A DNA stretch of 64,000 nt from Crotalaria pallida (Eukaryota; Streptophyta; Magnoliopsida; Fabales; Fabaceae): positions 87,873,001 through 87,937,000 of the forward strand of contig CM075656.1 in assembly GCA_037953625.1 (NCBI GenBank), read 5' to 3'. Position 1 is the first letter of the stretch. Each line of letters begins with the position of its first letter. Positions 1 through 11,279 of this stretch are shown here, piece after piece. The notes beneath the pieces are model-generated. The model searched no databases. It saw nothing but the letters and a program-made list of their open reading frames with translations, and was not told where the DNA came from. The translations under genes were made by a program, and so were the position numbers.

Positions 1-16
1 GCATGGAGACGTGCTT

Positions 17-151
17 ATTATGGCTCTGCAGCCTCCTCTACTAGTCTTGTAACCTTTCATAATTTACCAAACCTACCTTCCAATTGTGCATATATAACTA
101 TATTAACCTATACATACACACTAACAAATAAACACACACATATATACTACA
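17..151 (+). promoter_or_regulatory. 5' flank and core promoter of gene A
   Basis: This flank resembles the flank of paralogue B (20077-20207): both share TTATGGCTCTGC, CTAGTCTT.TAACCTTTCAT and AATTTACCAAACCT. A TATATAA box lies at 91-97, about 60 nt before the ATG at 152. The window begins inside this promoter, so upstream elements are not visible. Confidence 0.55.
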
Positions 152-794
152 ATGGGAATCAGCCACTGTAGTCACGCAAACCTTGGCAGTGATTGTATTA
201 TTAAAGGCGGGGCCGAAGCTGCGGAAGCACGTTGGGGAGAGTCTTTTAAGGTTTTAGTGGGAAACTATAAAGAAGAAGATGATGATCAAACAGAGGTTTG
301 GTTTGTGAAATACAAAGATGGTAATGAAAGGATGAAGAGGCAGCAGCATGATTGTTGCTGTGGAATGAAGGCAAGGTCTCATTACAGCGGTGAAATCGAG
401 AGCATAGATTTCAGGTTAGAAGACAACTATGATGGGAAGGAAACTAGGTGTAGTTTCGAGTTGAAAAAGACTAGCCATGGCCTACGAGGAGGGATGATAG
501 GCCCCATGAAGATGAGTGGAGACGTAAAATTTTATACAAATATAAAAAATATTAAAAAAAATCACGTAGCAGAAACTGTTATTTTTTCATATGGTGGTCC
601 AGGGAGACGTGGTCTTTTTGTTGTTGAAATGAAGAAAAGATTTAACCGTGATGAAGCTTACATGGTGACTTTGGCACACTACTACCTCACCAAAGATAGA
701 GGCCTTTCTGTTACCGCTAAAATTGATCGCACAGGTAATGATAATGGTATTTATGCATGCATCTTAGTAAATCATTTTTTATTTTTTCTTTATC

Positions 795-830
<36 letters not shown>

Positions 831-3800
831 CATATATCTTAAAAAAAATGACATATATCATGAAATAATAATACCAGTTTTAAAAATGATTAATTTATAG
901 TAAGTGATAACTATCGTGGGATGTTTAGAAATATTGAAAAATGCTAAAAAAAATGTTTTTAAAGTACTGTATTGTTTAAAAGGACCAAAAAATAATTTTA
1001 TTTTGGAAAATATTATATTTACAACATTAATAACTTGTAGACTTAAATTTTTTAAGAAAGTTTTCTCTTGATATATTTCTTAGTCAACGCTCTTAAGGCT
1101 CTGATTATCAAAACCCTTATATTACTGTTCTCGTTATGTACTTTGTCTAAAATGCTCCTATTTAATCATTAATGAAAATTGTAATATCATTTAATTTTTA
1201 TTAGAAAATGTGTTCATTAATTGATGTATAGTGATTTAGAGATTAGAGAGGATAAACGTATAATTAACGAGGAGGAGTGAATGAAATGATTGAACGAAGA
1301 GTTAAAATTGAAAAAAAAAAGGTTATGTTTATACATTGAAATTGTAAAATGACAAAAAATATGAAATAAAATAAAGAGTATAAAAAACCAAAAAATATGA
1401 AACAGATGGAGTATAACTAGTATATGTCAGCTAGATATACTCCTTCCGTTTTTATTTAATTTTTTTTTTGAGAAGTTTTTTTGTTTCTTTTTATCTGTCC
1501 TTTTGATAATTTCAAGAGTATAATAAATGATATTTTTCATATTTACCCATATTTAATACAGTATGATATTGGTTTTTGTAAGTAGTAAAGAAAAAGTAAT
1601 AATGATTACAAAGAGAGAAAGGATATAGTAGGAAAAAACATAATTAATGTATTGGAAATATAAGTAATGATTACATTTTTTAAATAATATGTTTTTTTAA
1701 ATATGACCGATAAATAAGAACAAGTGGAGTATAATTTTTGGAAAAATAATCATTGCTTCTTATTTATTATTTCTTTCGTCTCTAAATATAAGCAATTAGA
1801 GTGCACTTTTATGTGGATCAAGAAAGTTAATTAATATTAACAGTGATATTAGAAATGATAATATTTGGTATAGTTTATAAAAAAAAAAGCTAATTGTTAC
1901 GAATTTTTTTCGTGAAATTCTCGACGAATGTAACTCATTGGAGGATTTTTTTTCTCAAATTCCTTGCGGAATCAACGGTATCTATCAAAACACCCTTAAT
2001 ATCATGGAGCCCTTGAGACTAATCGGAAGCGAGCTGCGTGGTTAACTCTCCCAGCAGATGTTTTTAGTGGGAATCAAACCTGGAGCTACTAGCACCCTTA
2101 TCTCATTCCCAAGATTTCAATTAGGCCTTACACGAACTGAACCAAGCCCCGTTGGTCATTCGAGGAATCTTTAATTGAACTGAATTCTCAACTTTTCATC
2201 GCATGATGATTTCCATCGTTCACACATTTTATTGGCCAACGAATTTCGTTACATAATTACTTCGTGTTACTCCCTCCAACCCTATTTATAAGACATTTTG
2301 AGGTTTTTATTTTGGTCCTATTTATAATATCCCATTTCAATTTTCAATAGCATTTAATTACTTCTTTCCACAAACACCTATATTAAGTCAACACTTTTAA
2401 GAGTTTCAATAATTATTATAAGGGTAGTTTTGAAAAGGCTTAATTATGGTTTTGGTCCCTATAAGTTGACCTCGTTTTGAATTTAGTCCTTAAATCTTTT
2501 TTTGACCTTGAACGGTCCTTAAATTTTTTTTAAATTTTGTTTTTAGTCCTTAAATCTTTTTTTGACCTTGAATGGTCCTTAAATCTTTTTAAATTTTGTT
2601 TTTAGTCCTTCTGTTTGTCTTCTTCCGTCATCTGCTGACATGGCAAACGGTGTGTCATGTCAGCCCTTACATTTACTGCCAACGATGCATCTGATGTGGA
2701 CCTCCTACTCATGTGAGCAGGAACCGAGCAGGAACCAAGTATTAACCGATCATGAACCGAGCATGACTTACCAAACCGAGGGGAGATATCGACCGAGCAC
2801 GGACCGAGCACGATGAACTGAGCACGAACCAAGCTATGTCGTTACCAATTGCATCGTACTCGGTCGATATCTCATGCACGGTTAATGCTCGGCTCATGCT
2901 CGGTTCATGCTCGGTGTCTGCTCAAATCAGTGGGAGGTTCACATCAGATGCATCGTTGGCAGTCAATATAAGGGCTGATATGGCACACCGTTTGCCATGT
3001 CAGCAGATGACGGAAAAAGACAAACAGAAGGACTAAAAACAAAATTTAAAAAGATTTAAGGACTAAATTCAAAACGAGGTCAATTTATAGGGACCAAAAT
3101 CATAAATAAGCCTTTTGAAAAAGTATATCAAATTTTCACATTTCCAATGCCACTAACAAATTTAATTACTTTCCTTGCTAGGAGTGAAAAACCCCAAAAT
3201 GATTTTATAAATAGGATCGGAGAAAGTATATAGCACTTCTCTTTATGTCATTGAAAATTAAGATAAGCGTTTATATTTAGAGACAAACAAAATTCATTAT
3301 CTAGTGCTTATATTTAGAAACTGAGAGAGTATGAAAAGTAATCTATCGGATATCATGAAATTGATAAAATTTATTAACAAAAACTTTTTTAAAAAAATTG
3401 AAGTTATAATAAAAATCTATTTGCAAACTGCACTCTTTGAAATGGTAAATCATTTTTAGTGACAATGAGTTCATAAAAACCATTAGATATTTAATTACAT
3501 AGTTACGAGAACACGTAGCCTAATTATGTTAGGTGTAATTTTCTCTTATTTTTATGAATTTTCAAAAATTAACTAAATTTGTGTGACGTAGGGAGTAACA
3601 ATTTTTTTTACAAGAGTATTACTACTCTAAATCTTGAGCCTTGTTTAGTTTGAATAGGACTAAACTGTCACTTTAGTCTCTCACTTTGTAAGGAGCTTTC
3701 ACTTTAACCCCTGATTTTTCATTAATTCCTCTTTTGTCACTCACTTTGAAAAAAGTTACTCACGTTAATCCCTGACAACATTCTCCGTTCATAGACCTTG

Positions 3801-6800
3801 ACATCTAACACACGTGGTCATTAAAAATAACCTATACGACGTCAAGTTGTTGTGTTGCTACCACTGATTCATCATCTGTTGTATTTTCTGCAGCTGTCAC
3901 AGTTTCAGCAATTGTCTTATCTGCAGCGGCCTTAGTTTCTGCATCTGCCTCTTCAGCGGCCTTACTGCTTTAGCCACTTCTTTCTCCAATTTTTATCTTT
4001 TGAATTCAGTATCATGCGTGAAATGTAAACGGCCACGTGTGTATATGTTATTTAACGGCTACGTGCGTAAGACGTCAACGTCTACGAACAGAGAAAGTTG
4101 TCAGGGACTAATGTGAGTAGCTTTTTTCAAAGTGAAGGACTAAAGAGGAATTATTGAAAAGTGAGGGACTAAAGTGAAAAATTTTACAAAGTGGGGGACT
4201 AAAGTGATAGTTTAGTCGTTTGAATAGTGTTACGAATTTATACCATAAGTATTTTTTATTTCATAGGGAATAATATATTTAGGAGATATAAAATTTTATA
4301 TTTTTATTTTTTCAATAAAATATGTCTAGATTAAGGTACTTATCCTCAACCCTTAAGGTTAAGGGCAAGGTTAAGAAAACCCTTAATTTTATAATTAATT
4401 AATACAAAAATACTCCCTTTAGTCTTATTTATAAGATCCTTTTGGAAATTTTTTTTTCACCAAGAAAGGTAATTAAACTTGTTAGTGACATTAAAAAGGT
4501 GAAAATTTGATATACTTTTTCAAAATTACCCTTATAATTATTATTTGAATTCTAAAAAATGTAGAGTTAATAGGGGTAGTTGTGGAAAAAATAATTAAAT
4601 GCTATTAAAAATTAAAACAAAATCTTTTAATTATGATTAAAATAAAAACTCAATAAAATCTTATAAAGATGAGAGGAGTATAAAACAAGATAATATATCT
4701 GTAATTGTTAATAAAAGTGATGATAAAAAATTAAGATTATTCTAGGAAAACCAAAAGACTTTTCTACCTATATATATAACGTATTTGACATATTTGAATA
4801 CAATTTCATTTTTCAAAGGTGATATTGAACTAGAAGGTCCTATCAACCATCCTAGTGCTGATTTACGTAAAGTTCTTGACAAAACTTGTCGCACGGGGGA
4901 GTGGTCACCTGCTGCTTGTTTGCACTGCAGTGAAGCAAACATTACTGATTCCAGTTCATTCCCAAGAGATAAAAGATTTGTTGTCAATATCAAAGGTAAT
5001 TTAACATTCATTAATTATTTTTTTATACTAATACATTCATTAATTATTGGTTTTATAGAAAGTGTTTCAAAACTCATCAAATATATTTGTAAAAAAGAAA
5101 AACTTAAATAATTTTTTTTCTTCCAAGAAGGCAAAATGAATTGACATGAATACAAGGGGTACTCAACCCATGTACAACAAAGGCCAACACCAGAAAAGCC
5201 TACAAACACAGATAAGAGACAATATAGAGAAAAAATACAACAGAGACCTACCCCAAAACAGGGGAAATTATTATTTGGTCCGAGATCATTGATTCCGGCT
5301 ACATCCACAATTAATTAAATAAAAATAAAAATATTTAATAAAATCAACGGTACCACACAATAATTTCTTCCAAAACAGACTACACGCACCATCGAGAAAT
5401 GCAAGAAAGAGGATCAGTACACCACATTGAAAAATCAACAACCACATTTTTCACTTTACCTCCTAACCACATCCAAGACCGCACATGGCCGGATTAAGTC
5501 CATCACTTGAATAAATGTGGCCTGCTTCCCATGAAACATAATCTCATTTCGCATTAGCCAAATTGACCAAACCACCACCATAACTAAAAATCTCCAACAT
5601 TTCTTTGATTTAGGCTTATTATACAGGCCATCCACGTGGTTAAAGAAGTCCAAATAGGATTCAGGGAACACCATTTGAATGCCCACCCACCGAAAGAAGC
5701 CAAACCACACTTCGTTCTCTGGCAGGGCCGGTCCTGACATATTCAGGGCCCTAGGCGAAAAAAATAGGAGGTCCCTTCTTATCAATATTTTTGATTTTCA
5801 AGTAAGCTTTTTATAATATAATCAACGTTCAAAAGTCTAAATCATTAAATGTAATCAACTCAATTAAGTAAGTACAAATATAATAACTTTAATAACATGA
5901 AATTATCCAAAAAAATAAACAAAATAATAAAATGGGTATGAAGAGGTAGGTTATCCTACTTTAGCAACACATTTATCAAGTACCCCTCTTTGTGATTTTA
6001 CAAATTAAATTTGTCAGTTACTTTTCTTTTTTTCCTTTTTTCACACACCGACAAATATTTTCTAGGCATCATCTTAAGAAAAGAACAATTCAACTGGAAA
6101 GTGATCAATAAAGCCTATTACTTAGAGGATTCAGGATTGAGAGATGGAGACACCAATTAAAATGACACACTACAAAATAATAGAAACCTGTCAAAAGCAA
6201 ACAAAGGAGATAAACAACCGCACAATCACAATAAAAAAAATGAAACTATTCAAAATACAATACTACAATTAAATTATTTGATGGGCAAATTAAAATAAAA
6301 CCATTCTTGTTTGATGTGCAGATTAAAATAAAACTAATATAAGTAGTTAATTTATATAAGTGAAACTAATTAATATAACTATATAAGTAATAACTAATAA
6401 AGTAATAAGTATGCAACAAAACATTGTGCAACAGCCAACAGTGCTTATCGTTTGCGTTACTGGTACTACTTTCTATTTTTTTTTATCATTAATGAGTATT
6501 ATACTGAGTGTTGTTGATTACTTGGACTATTGAAAAAACACTAATACCATGAAAACAAGGACCGAGCTACCGAGGGAAAGACTAAGGAGTCACGGAGCCT
6601 CCTCTTCTTTTTATTATTATTTTCTTTTTTTTATAATGGTATAGATACTAAAAAAATTTTTGGGGGGCCCCTATTTTCCTGGGCCCTGGGCTTGGGCACC
6701 ACTTGCCCACCACCAGGGCCGGCCCTGTTCTCTAGCAAACGGACAATGAAGAAAGAAAAAAAATTTAAACACCCCACCTATAACTTTCTGCACCCCACTT

Positions 6801-9453
6801 TAGATGCTTTTTACATAAATGCCCTTCTAAAAATAAAATTCCTTTTGCAATGGATTCCCTCACCCCACACCCCACATTTTGTCTTTCCATCAACGACACC
6901 CCCATCAGCCGCACCCCATTGCCTCCGCCACCAACACCACACGCCACCTTGGAACCCCATCGTCGACGCCGACGCCACCAAGCTCCACCACCATGGCCAT
7001 CGCATCGCTCTTTTTCTTCCCCTCTCCTCCCTCGCGTTCTCCCTCCCTCGGTGTTCCAATCGCCACCCACCCATCGCCGCCATTACATGGAGCTTGCAAA
7101 CCAGGGCTTCTGATTAGCCACGATCTCTGCCTCCTCCAGTCGTCGGCCTCCGTCACCGTCCTCCTGCTCGTCAGCCCCCGCCACCGTCGCCGGCACAAGC
7201 AGTAGCAGCCACCAGCACCACCAAAAATGGCACAGAGGAGTCGTGAATGAAGCCACGACCCACGGTCGTGAACGAAGCCACGACCCGGATTCGGGTTCTT
7301 CTTGTTCATCTTCCGCCACCACCATCGTCACCAATGACAACCCTTCCCACCGACATCGTCTCACCCCACCCTCATCAGGTTTCTTCTAGCTTCTTTTCTT
7401 GTTTTTCATTTTTGGATTTGGGTCGTGAGATGGGTGACGACCTGCGGTCGGAAACACAGTCACGACCATGACTCTGTGGTCGTGAAGACACTCACGATCC
7501 AGTGTTGGCTACACTATTTCTTGGATTGTTGAAAGGGTTACGACCCAAGGTTGTGAAGGGGCTCACGACTCGACTCAGGTCTTCGGGTTGTGAAGAGGGT
7601 CACGACCCAGGTTGTGAAGAGGATCACGACCCCATTGGTTGTGGGGTGAGGTGGTTGGGGACATGGAGTGGCTGTGGGGTGGGGTGGTTGGGGTCATGCG
7701 GTGGCTGTGGGATGGTTAGGGTGGCGGTGGGGTGGCTGTGCGATGGTTCCTATGGGCTGTGGGGTGAGGTGGGGTGAGGTGGGAAGGAAGGGAAAACAAT
7801 ATGTGTTTTTGTTTTAAAAGAGGGTATTTTTGGTATTTTTTAAAATAGTGGGGTGTATAAATTTGCATGTGGGGTGTTAAAATTGCCACCCATGAAGAAA
7901 AAGGTGGTTGATGGTTTCCTCACCCATGTTACAGCATGCGCAAATACTAGAGGCCAACAGATTGCGACTAATCAATCCATCCTTCGTTGGAAGCCTCCCG
8001 AGGATCAGCTTCCACATGAAACCACTCACTTTTGAAGGTGTATATTTGTTCCACAGCTTCTTGAGGTAATTAAGCATCCTTAAGGTGCGAGCCAGCAGCA
8101 TCACCTTGGACACAGGCCGATATACTATCATACGCCGAACTCACAGAATAGATGCCACTAGCCTCATTCGCCCAAGCCCACCAATCCAACTCAACATCTT
8201 TCAAAACTACATTCGCCAACTCCTGGAGCATTAAACATACCTGGCTTCGATCACCTTAATCCAGAGAGCGTCTCTGTTTGCAAGAGCCTCCACTTCCATT
8301 TCCACAAGAGAGCTTTGTTGAAGCAATCAACGTCCTCAACAAAGAAACTGCCTCACGAAATGTAACTAATTGGTTATAGGCCAATAAAAAACTTACAAAA
8401 CAATAAAGGTAAGAGTCGAAAAAATCAAATAAAAAAAAACATGGTTCATGTGGTTACAAGAAAATAGTTTCGTGCTAAAGAGCATTTCCCATTTTTATAT
8501 TAAATATATATCACGAAAATTTTTCATGACATGCATAAATATTTTTCTTGACACTTTGCGTTTCGTATGCGTGTCACGAAAATTTTTTGTGATATATATT
8601 TAATATAAAAAAACAACAAAATAAGCAAAAGCCTAAAAGCAGGCAAGCCCAAAGTTGACAGCCAAAGCTTCAGTCAAACAAAAAATTACACCAATTCAAA
8701 CATAAATACATTAAACCAACCTTAATAAGAAATCTAACGTACAGCAGCATTAGAAAATCTTCTATTGTATAAGCCAAGAATCTTGGTTTACACATCACTT
8801 CATAATCTCCTATTCTATAATTGAATTTGCATTGAAAATAAAATAAAAACTAAATATTATAATTATTTTGTATGTATGAATATTTTTGAAATAATTATAT
8901 TGAGAATACAAAGTTAATTTACTTTTATTTATATATTTAAGATTGGAAGGAATGTATTTTCAAAGTTACTCCCTCCGATCTCAAATATAAGCAAAATTTA
9001 ATCAACTATTTATTTCCAATACAATTATTCCTAAAATATCTCAAAAAAGTAGTTATATCATTTAATTTTTGTTTCATTCCTAATACATATTTCCTAAAGT
9101 AGTCTATTTTTTATGAACTCGAGAAAATTAAATATACTCAACTAATTTTAGGGAGTATTAATTTATGTATGTCCTCATATTCAAAAAATGTTGGATGTTG
9201 TGCAGATTCATTTAACAACTTTGGCAATGACAATCAAACCAACTTTGGTTCGGAGGTCAAGAATGGTGATAGCTCAAACAATCGTTGTTACAATAAGCGT
9301 CACAACTATGACAACCACGATGATAATTCTAAAAATAACAGAGGAACTTTATATGGCATTGCTGACCCTGTCGTAAGCTATGGTAGTACTGATGATGGCA
9401 CACCGTACCGCAAAACTTTATTATTTGCCATTGCTGGTATTCCTAGGAAATAA
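152..9453 (+). CDS. gene A: unknown three-exon plant gene, paralogue of gene B
   Basis: I do not recognise the family. Exons are 152-734, 4819-4995 and 9206-9453. Both introns are GT..AG and phase 1, giving a 335-residue protein. The model is supported by gene B at 20208-24172, which has the same exon-1 length (583 nt), the same phases and aligned sequence in all three exons. The protein starts MG, which could allow N-myristoylation, with cysteine at position 6 and a Cys run near residues 67-70. The end of exon 1 carries EMKKRFNRDEAYMVTLAHYY. Exon 2 carries GPINHP, then EWSPAACLHC with a CxxC pair at 228-231. Exon 3 encodes an Asn/Asp/Ser-rich tail of about 80 residues. Intron 1 (4.1 kb) and intron 2 (4.2 kb) are filled with transposons listed separately, so correct splicing is not certain. 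Confidence 0.68.
797..828. repeat. (AT)n microsatellite
   Basis: An uninterrupted AT dinucleotide run just inside intron 1 of gene A, about 60 nt after the splice donor. Confidence 0.9.
1436..1734. mobile_element. Stowaway/mariner-like MITE
   Basis: The left end reads TATACTCCTTCCGTTTTTAT and the right end, reverse-complemented, reads TATACTCCACTTGTTCTTAT. This gives a short inverted terminal repeat beginning with TA. It is noncoding and lies in intron 1 of gene A. Confidence 0.6.
1965..2165 (-). mobile_element. tRNA-derived SINE remnant
   Basis: Read on the minus strand, the segment has CAGGTTTGATTCCCAC, a degenerate polymerase III box B. It is followed by CATCTGCTGGGAGAGTTA and ATTAGTCTCAAGGGCTCC, the order usual in plant tRNA-derived SINEs. 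No target duplication was found. Confidence 0.5.
2270..3229. mobile_element. MITE interrupted by a second element
   Basis: The left end ACTCCCTCCAACCCTATTTATAAG pairs with the right end TTTATAAATAGGATCGGAGAAAGT as an inverted repeat. The element at 2437-3112 interrupts it, splitting the original sequence into two flanks that otherwise continue each other. Confidence 0.65.
2437..3112. mobile_element. foldback Mutator-like MITE with 9-bp TSD
   Basis: The ends are GGCTTAATTATGGTTTTGGT and, reverse-complemented, GGCTTATTTATGATTTTGGT. The identical 9-bp direct repeats TTTTGAAAA at 2428-2436 and 3113-3121 flank it. The two halves are nearly reverse-complementary throughout. The centre (about 2700-2920) is an array of degenerate CTCGGT/ACCGAGCA units on both sides of the axis. 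It is noncoding; short open frames inside it are an effect of the palindrome. Confidence 0.88.
3658..4217. mobile_element. Mutator-like MITE with 10-bp TSD and a captured segment
   Basis: The ends GACTAAACTGTCACTTTAGT and GACTAAACTATCACTTTAGT (right end reverse-complemented) form long TIRs. GTTTGAATAG is repeated at 3648-3657 and 4218-4227. The interior is not palindromic. On the minus strand, 3832-3965 is open as an Ala/Glu/Thr-rich segment (reading KAAEEADAETKAAADKTIAE) ending at a TAG, which may be a captured gene fragment. Confidence 0.82.
4411..4681. mobile_element. Stowaway-like MITE next to gene A exon 2
   Basis: The left end TACTCCCTTTAGTCTTATTT and the right end reverse complement TACTCCTCTCATCTTTATAA pair as TIRs starting TACTCC. 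It lies about 140 nt before the exon 2 acceptor. Confidence 0.6.
5723..6727. mobile_element. non-autonomous hAT element
   Basis: The ends CAGGGCCGGTCCTG and CAGGGCCGGCCCTG (right end reverse-complemented) are hAT-type TIRs. The 8-bp flanks TTCTCTGG (5715-5722) and TTCTCTAG (6728-6735) differ at one base, matching the 8-bp target duplication of hAT elements. The interior is AT-rich with no transposase reading frame. Confidence 0.87.
6755..7891. mobile_element. Mutator-like element with GC-rich cargo (Pack-MULE-like)
   Basis: ATGAAGAAA occurs at 6746-6754 and 7892-7900 (9-bp TSD). The terminal about 50 nt pair imperfectly, with two CACCCCAC blocks in the left end and two GTGGGGTG blocks in the right end. 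The cargo is strikingly GC-rich compared with its surroundings. From 7225 to 7650 it repeats the palindromic motif GGTCGTGA / TCACGACC many times, and 7640-7785 is a GTGGGGTGG(TT) minisatellite. Open frames exist on both strands but none has a recognisable domain. Confidence 0.78.
8492..8613. mobile_element. short palindromic MITE
   Basis: TTTTTATATTAAATATATATCACGAAAATTT at the left is mirrored by the reverse complement at the right end; arms are about 45 nt with a loop around 8545. It has no coding potential. Confidence 0.7.
8967..9159. mobile_element. Stowaway-like MITE before gene A exon 3
   Basis: Starts TTACTCCCTCCGATCTCAAA and ends TTTTAGGGAGTATTA, the usual CTCCCTCC-type TIRs. It ends about 46 nt before the exon 3 acceptor, so the branch-point region of intron 2 may lie in or next to it. 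Confidence 0.6.
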
Positions 9454-9726
9454 TTTGATATTCCACTAGAAAATAAAATAAATACAATACAATACAAATT
9501 TGTATGATCAAGGTATTCTTGGTGTAGACTTCAACTTCCAAAACTTCTAGACTTTCATGGTTTCCTTGTAAAAATTGTTGATGTTGTGATTATCACTTCC
9601 ATATAGTTTATAGTCTGAGACACGTCGATAGACGCTGTCCTTAAAATCTATTCGCGCACCGTGATGATCCCCGTAATATCCGCATTTTTCCTCTACTTGA
9701 ATAAATAAATAATCTCTAAGATTTAA
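9454..9726. other. 3' flank of gene A
   Basis: AT-rich sequence after the gene A stop codon. AATAAAATAAATAC at about 9472-9486 could serve as a polyadenylation signal. Nothing else is recognised. Confidence 0.4.
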
Positions 9727-9740
9727 TATTATATTATTCT

Positions 9741-9932
9741 ATCAACAAAGCCCAACACAGTTGGTAGATAGCTGAGTTCCTTAAGCATGATGTCAGGGGT
9801 TCGATCCCTGCCGTGGGCATGGAAAATGCTTTGTTGATAGAGGCAAAACCCACTTCGGTGATCTTTACACCTCGGAAGGGATTAGTCTTCGGCTGTCGAC
9901 TGGGGGATACCCTTGGTGTACACAAAAAAAAT
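9741..9932 (+). mobile_element. tRNA-derived SINE with 14-bp TSD
   Basis: TATTATATTATTCT is repeated exactly at 9727-9740 and 9933-9946. The element carries a polymerase III box A-like TGGTAGATAGCTGAG (9762-9776) and box B GGTTCGATCCC (9798-9808), and ends GGTGTACAC plus a short A run. CTATCAACAAAGC at its start is matched by its reverse complement near 9831-9843. Confidence 0.88.
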
Positions 9933-9946
9933 TATTATATTATTCT

Positions 9947-11279
9947 TCGTGTATTTATTGGATTTATAATTTGTACATGAATACTTATAATCTATGATGA
10001 TGATATAAATGAAGTAATAGTATTAATATTTTGTTTTGAAATCTCAAGTTACATAATGAAAAGCTTCGATTTTAATGATAAGTGTAATTTTATAATTGAT
10101 ACTATTACTTGAAAGCATGATTTTTATAATATGAATCTACGAAAATAATAAGTGCATGAATTTTTATTGAGATTTATACACCTTGAAAATTTTACGATTG
10201 GATACTTATTGATTTAAACAACAACGCTTATGAAAACTTTATAAATGCATATCTTTTCATATATGACCCATATGAAAGGACTTTTATTAGTTGAGAGTAT
10301 TTATAATTTAATTTTGATGAGTTATATATGGTTTTGTAACCTTGAAATTCTATTCTATTTCACAAGGAAGTGTTTTATTGGTTTAAAATTAAAGAGTACT
10401 TTTATTTAGAATTTCAACAAGGAATTCAAATGGTAAGCCTTAGAAATAGATTTATAAATCGTTTCTTTATAAAAATATGTTTAATTTAATATTTGGAACA
10501 TTTCTGTAAATTTTCATCGCATTCTGAGACTATTTTATTTTAAACTCTTAGACTGGTTTGATATATTACCAGTATAAACTATATTTAAGAAATCGTTATT
10601 TCAAGATCATGAATGCTATATTTTATCAACTTTAATATCGGGATCGAGAAAATATAATTATCTTTGAATTTCGAGATTTTTTTGGTTACCTAATAATAGG
10701 CATCCTTTACGAAAAGCTAATATTTTTAGTGTTATCTAACTTTATAAAAAAAAAATATTTGATGTTATAAAAATATATAGCTAAAACTGATGATTTATAA
10801 AGAGTCCTCTTTTTCAATTTTTAATATATTATTTGTACATTAAATATACCTACTAGAATGAAAACAGGACCCGAGGAAACAAAAAGTAAAATAAAGAAAA
10901 GAGCCCACAAGGGCTGCATGCTGTGCTGAGTGCGTTTTTTTTTAATCTATTATTTTATTATTATTTTTACTATGCATTGCGTTGTAACTTTGCATAGTAA
11001 CCCTAATTTTTTTTTTATAAATAACCGTTTCAGTTTATAGTTTCAGTACACCATCTTCTATTCTTAAACTTTGATAGTTTTTTTTCCACTTGTCAACTCC
11101 TATATTATATTTTAGAGTCCATTTCCTGCAATTAGAAAGCTCCTAAGGAAATGAAGCTCTCACAATCAAAGTTTGGAAAATGAAGGATAAGTATATATGC
11201 CACATATCCTAATTTATTTACAATTTACAATTAAAATTTGAATAAAAAATTAATTTTGAAAAGATGCACCTGCTGAATA
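9947..11279. other. AT-rich intergenic sequence
   Basis: No gene recognised. 11110-11215 (GAAAGCTCCTAAGG, GAAGCTCTCACAATCAAAG, CCACATATC) is loosely repeated at 11750-11840, suggesting a diverged duplication around the repeat tract at 11280-11720. Confidence 0.4.

Larger units (their letters stand above)
1770..3332. mobile_element. outer MITE carrying nested insertions
   Basis: The left end has TTTCGTCTCTAAATATAAGC and the right end has GCTTATATTTAGAAACTGAG, which pair as inverted repeats of the CTCAAATATAAGC class. The interior holds a SINE-like piece (1965-2165) and two further foldback elements (2270-3229 and 2437-3112). The ends are diverged, so the boundaries are approximate. Confidence 0.45.
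5112..8350 (-). mobile_element. decayed L1-type LINE 3' part, interrupted twice
   Basis: This minus-strand L1-type non-LTR retrotransposon fragment has its 3' poly(A) at 5112-5119 (T run on plus). Between 7901 and 8131 it reads as the reverse-transcriptase zinc-binding region (zf-RVT), with GFMWKLILGRLPTKDGL and CACCN..EETINHLF. The continuation appears at 5456-5722 with VVWSIWLMRNEIMFHG. Between them lie a hAT element (5723-6727) and a Mutator-like element (6755-7891), each with its own target duplication. Stops and frameshifts occur before and after the insertions. It sits in intron 2 of gene A. Confidence 0.8.

Noticed and set aside
2602..3036. Two similar small proteins on opposite strands
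   Set aside because: They are mirror images of the same palindromic MITE, not genes.
6692..7471. Pro/His-rich proteins in several frames
   Set aside because: All frames are open because the GC-rich transposon cargo has few stop codons; no domain or codon signal.
9762..9810. tRNA gene on the plus strand
   Set aside because: Box A- and B-like motifs are present, but no complete cloverleaf can be drawn and the piece lies inside a 192-bp unit with a target duplication, so it is a SINE.
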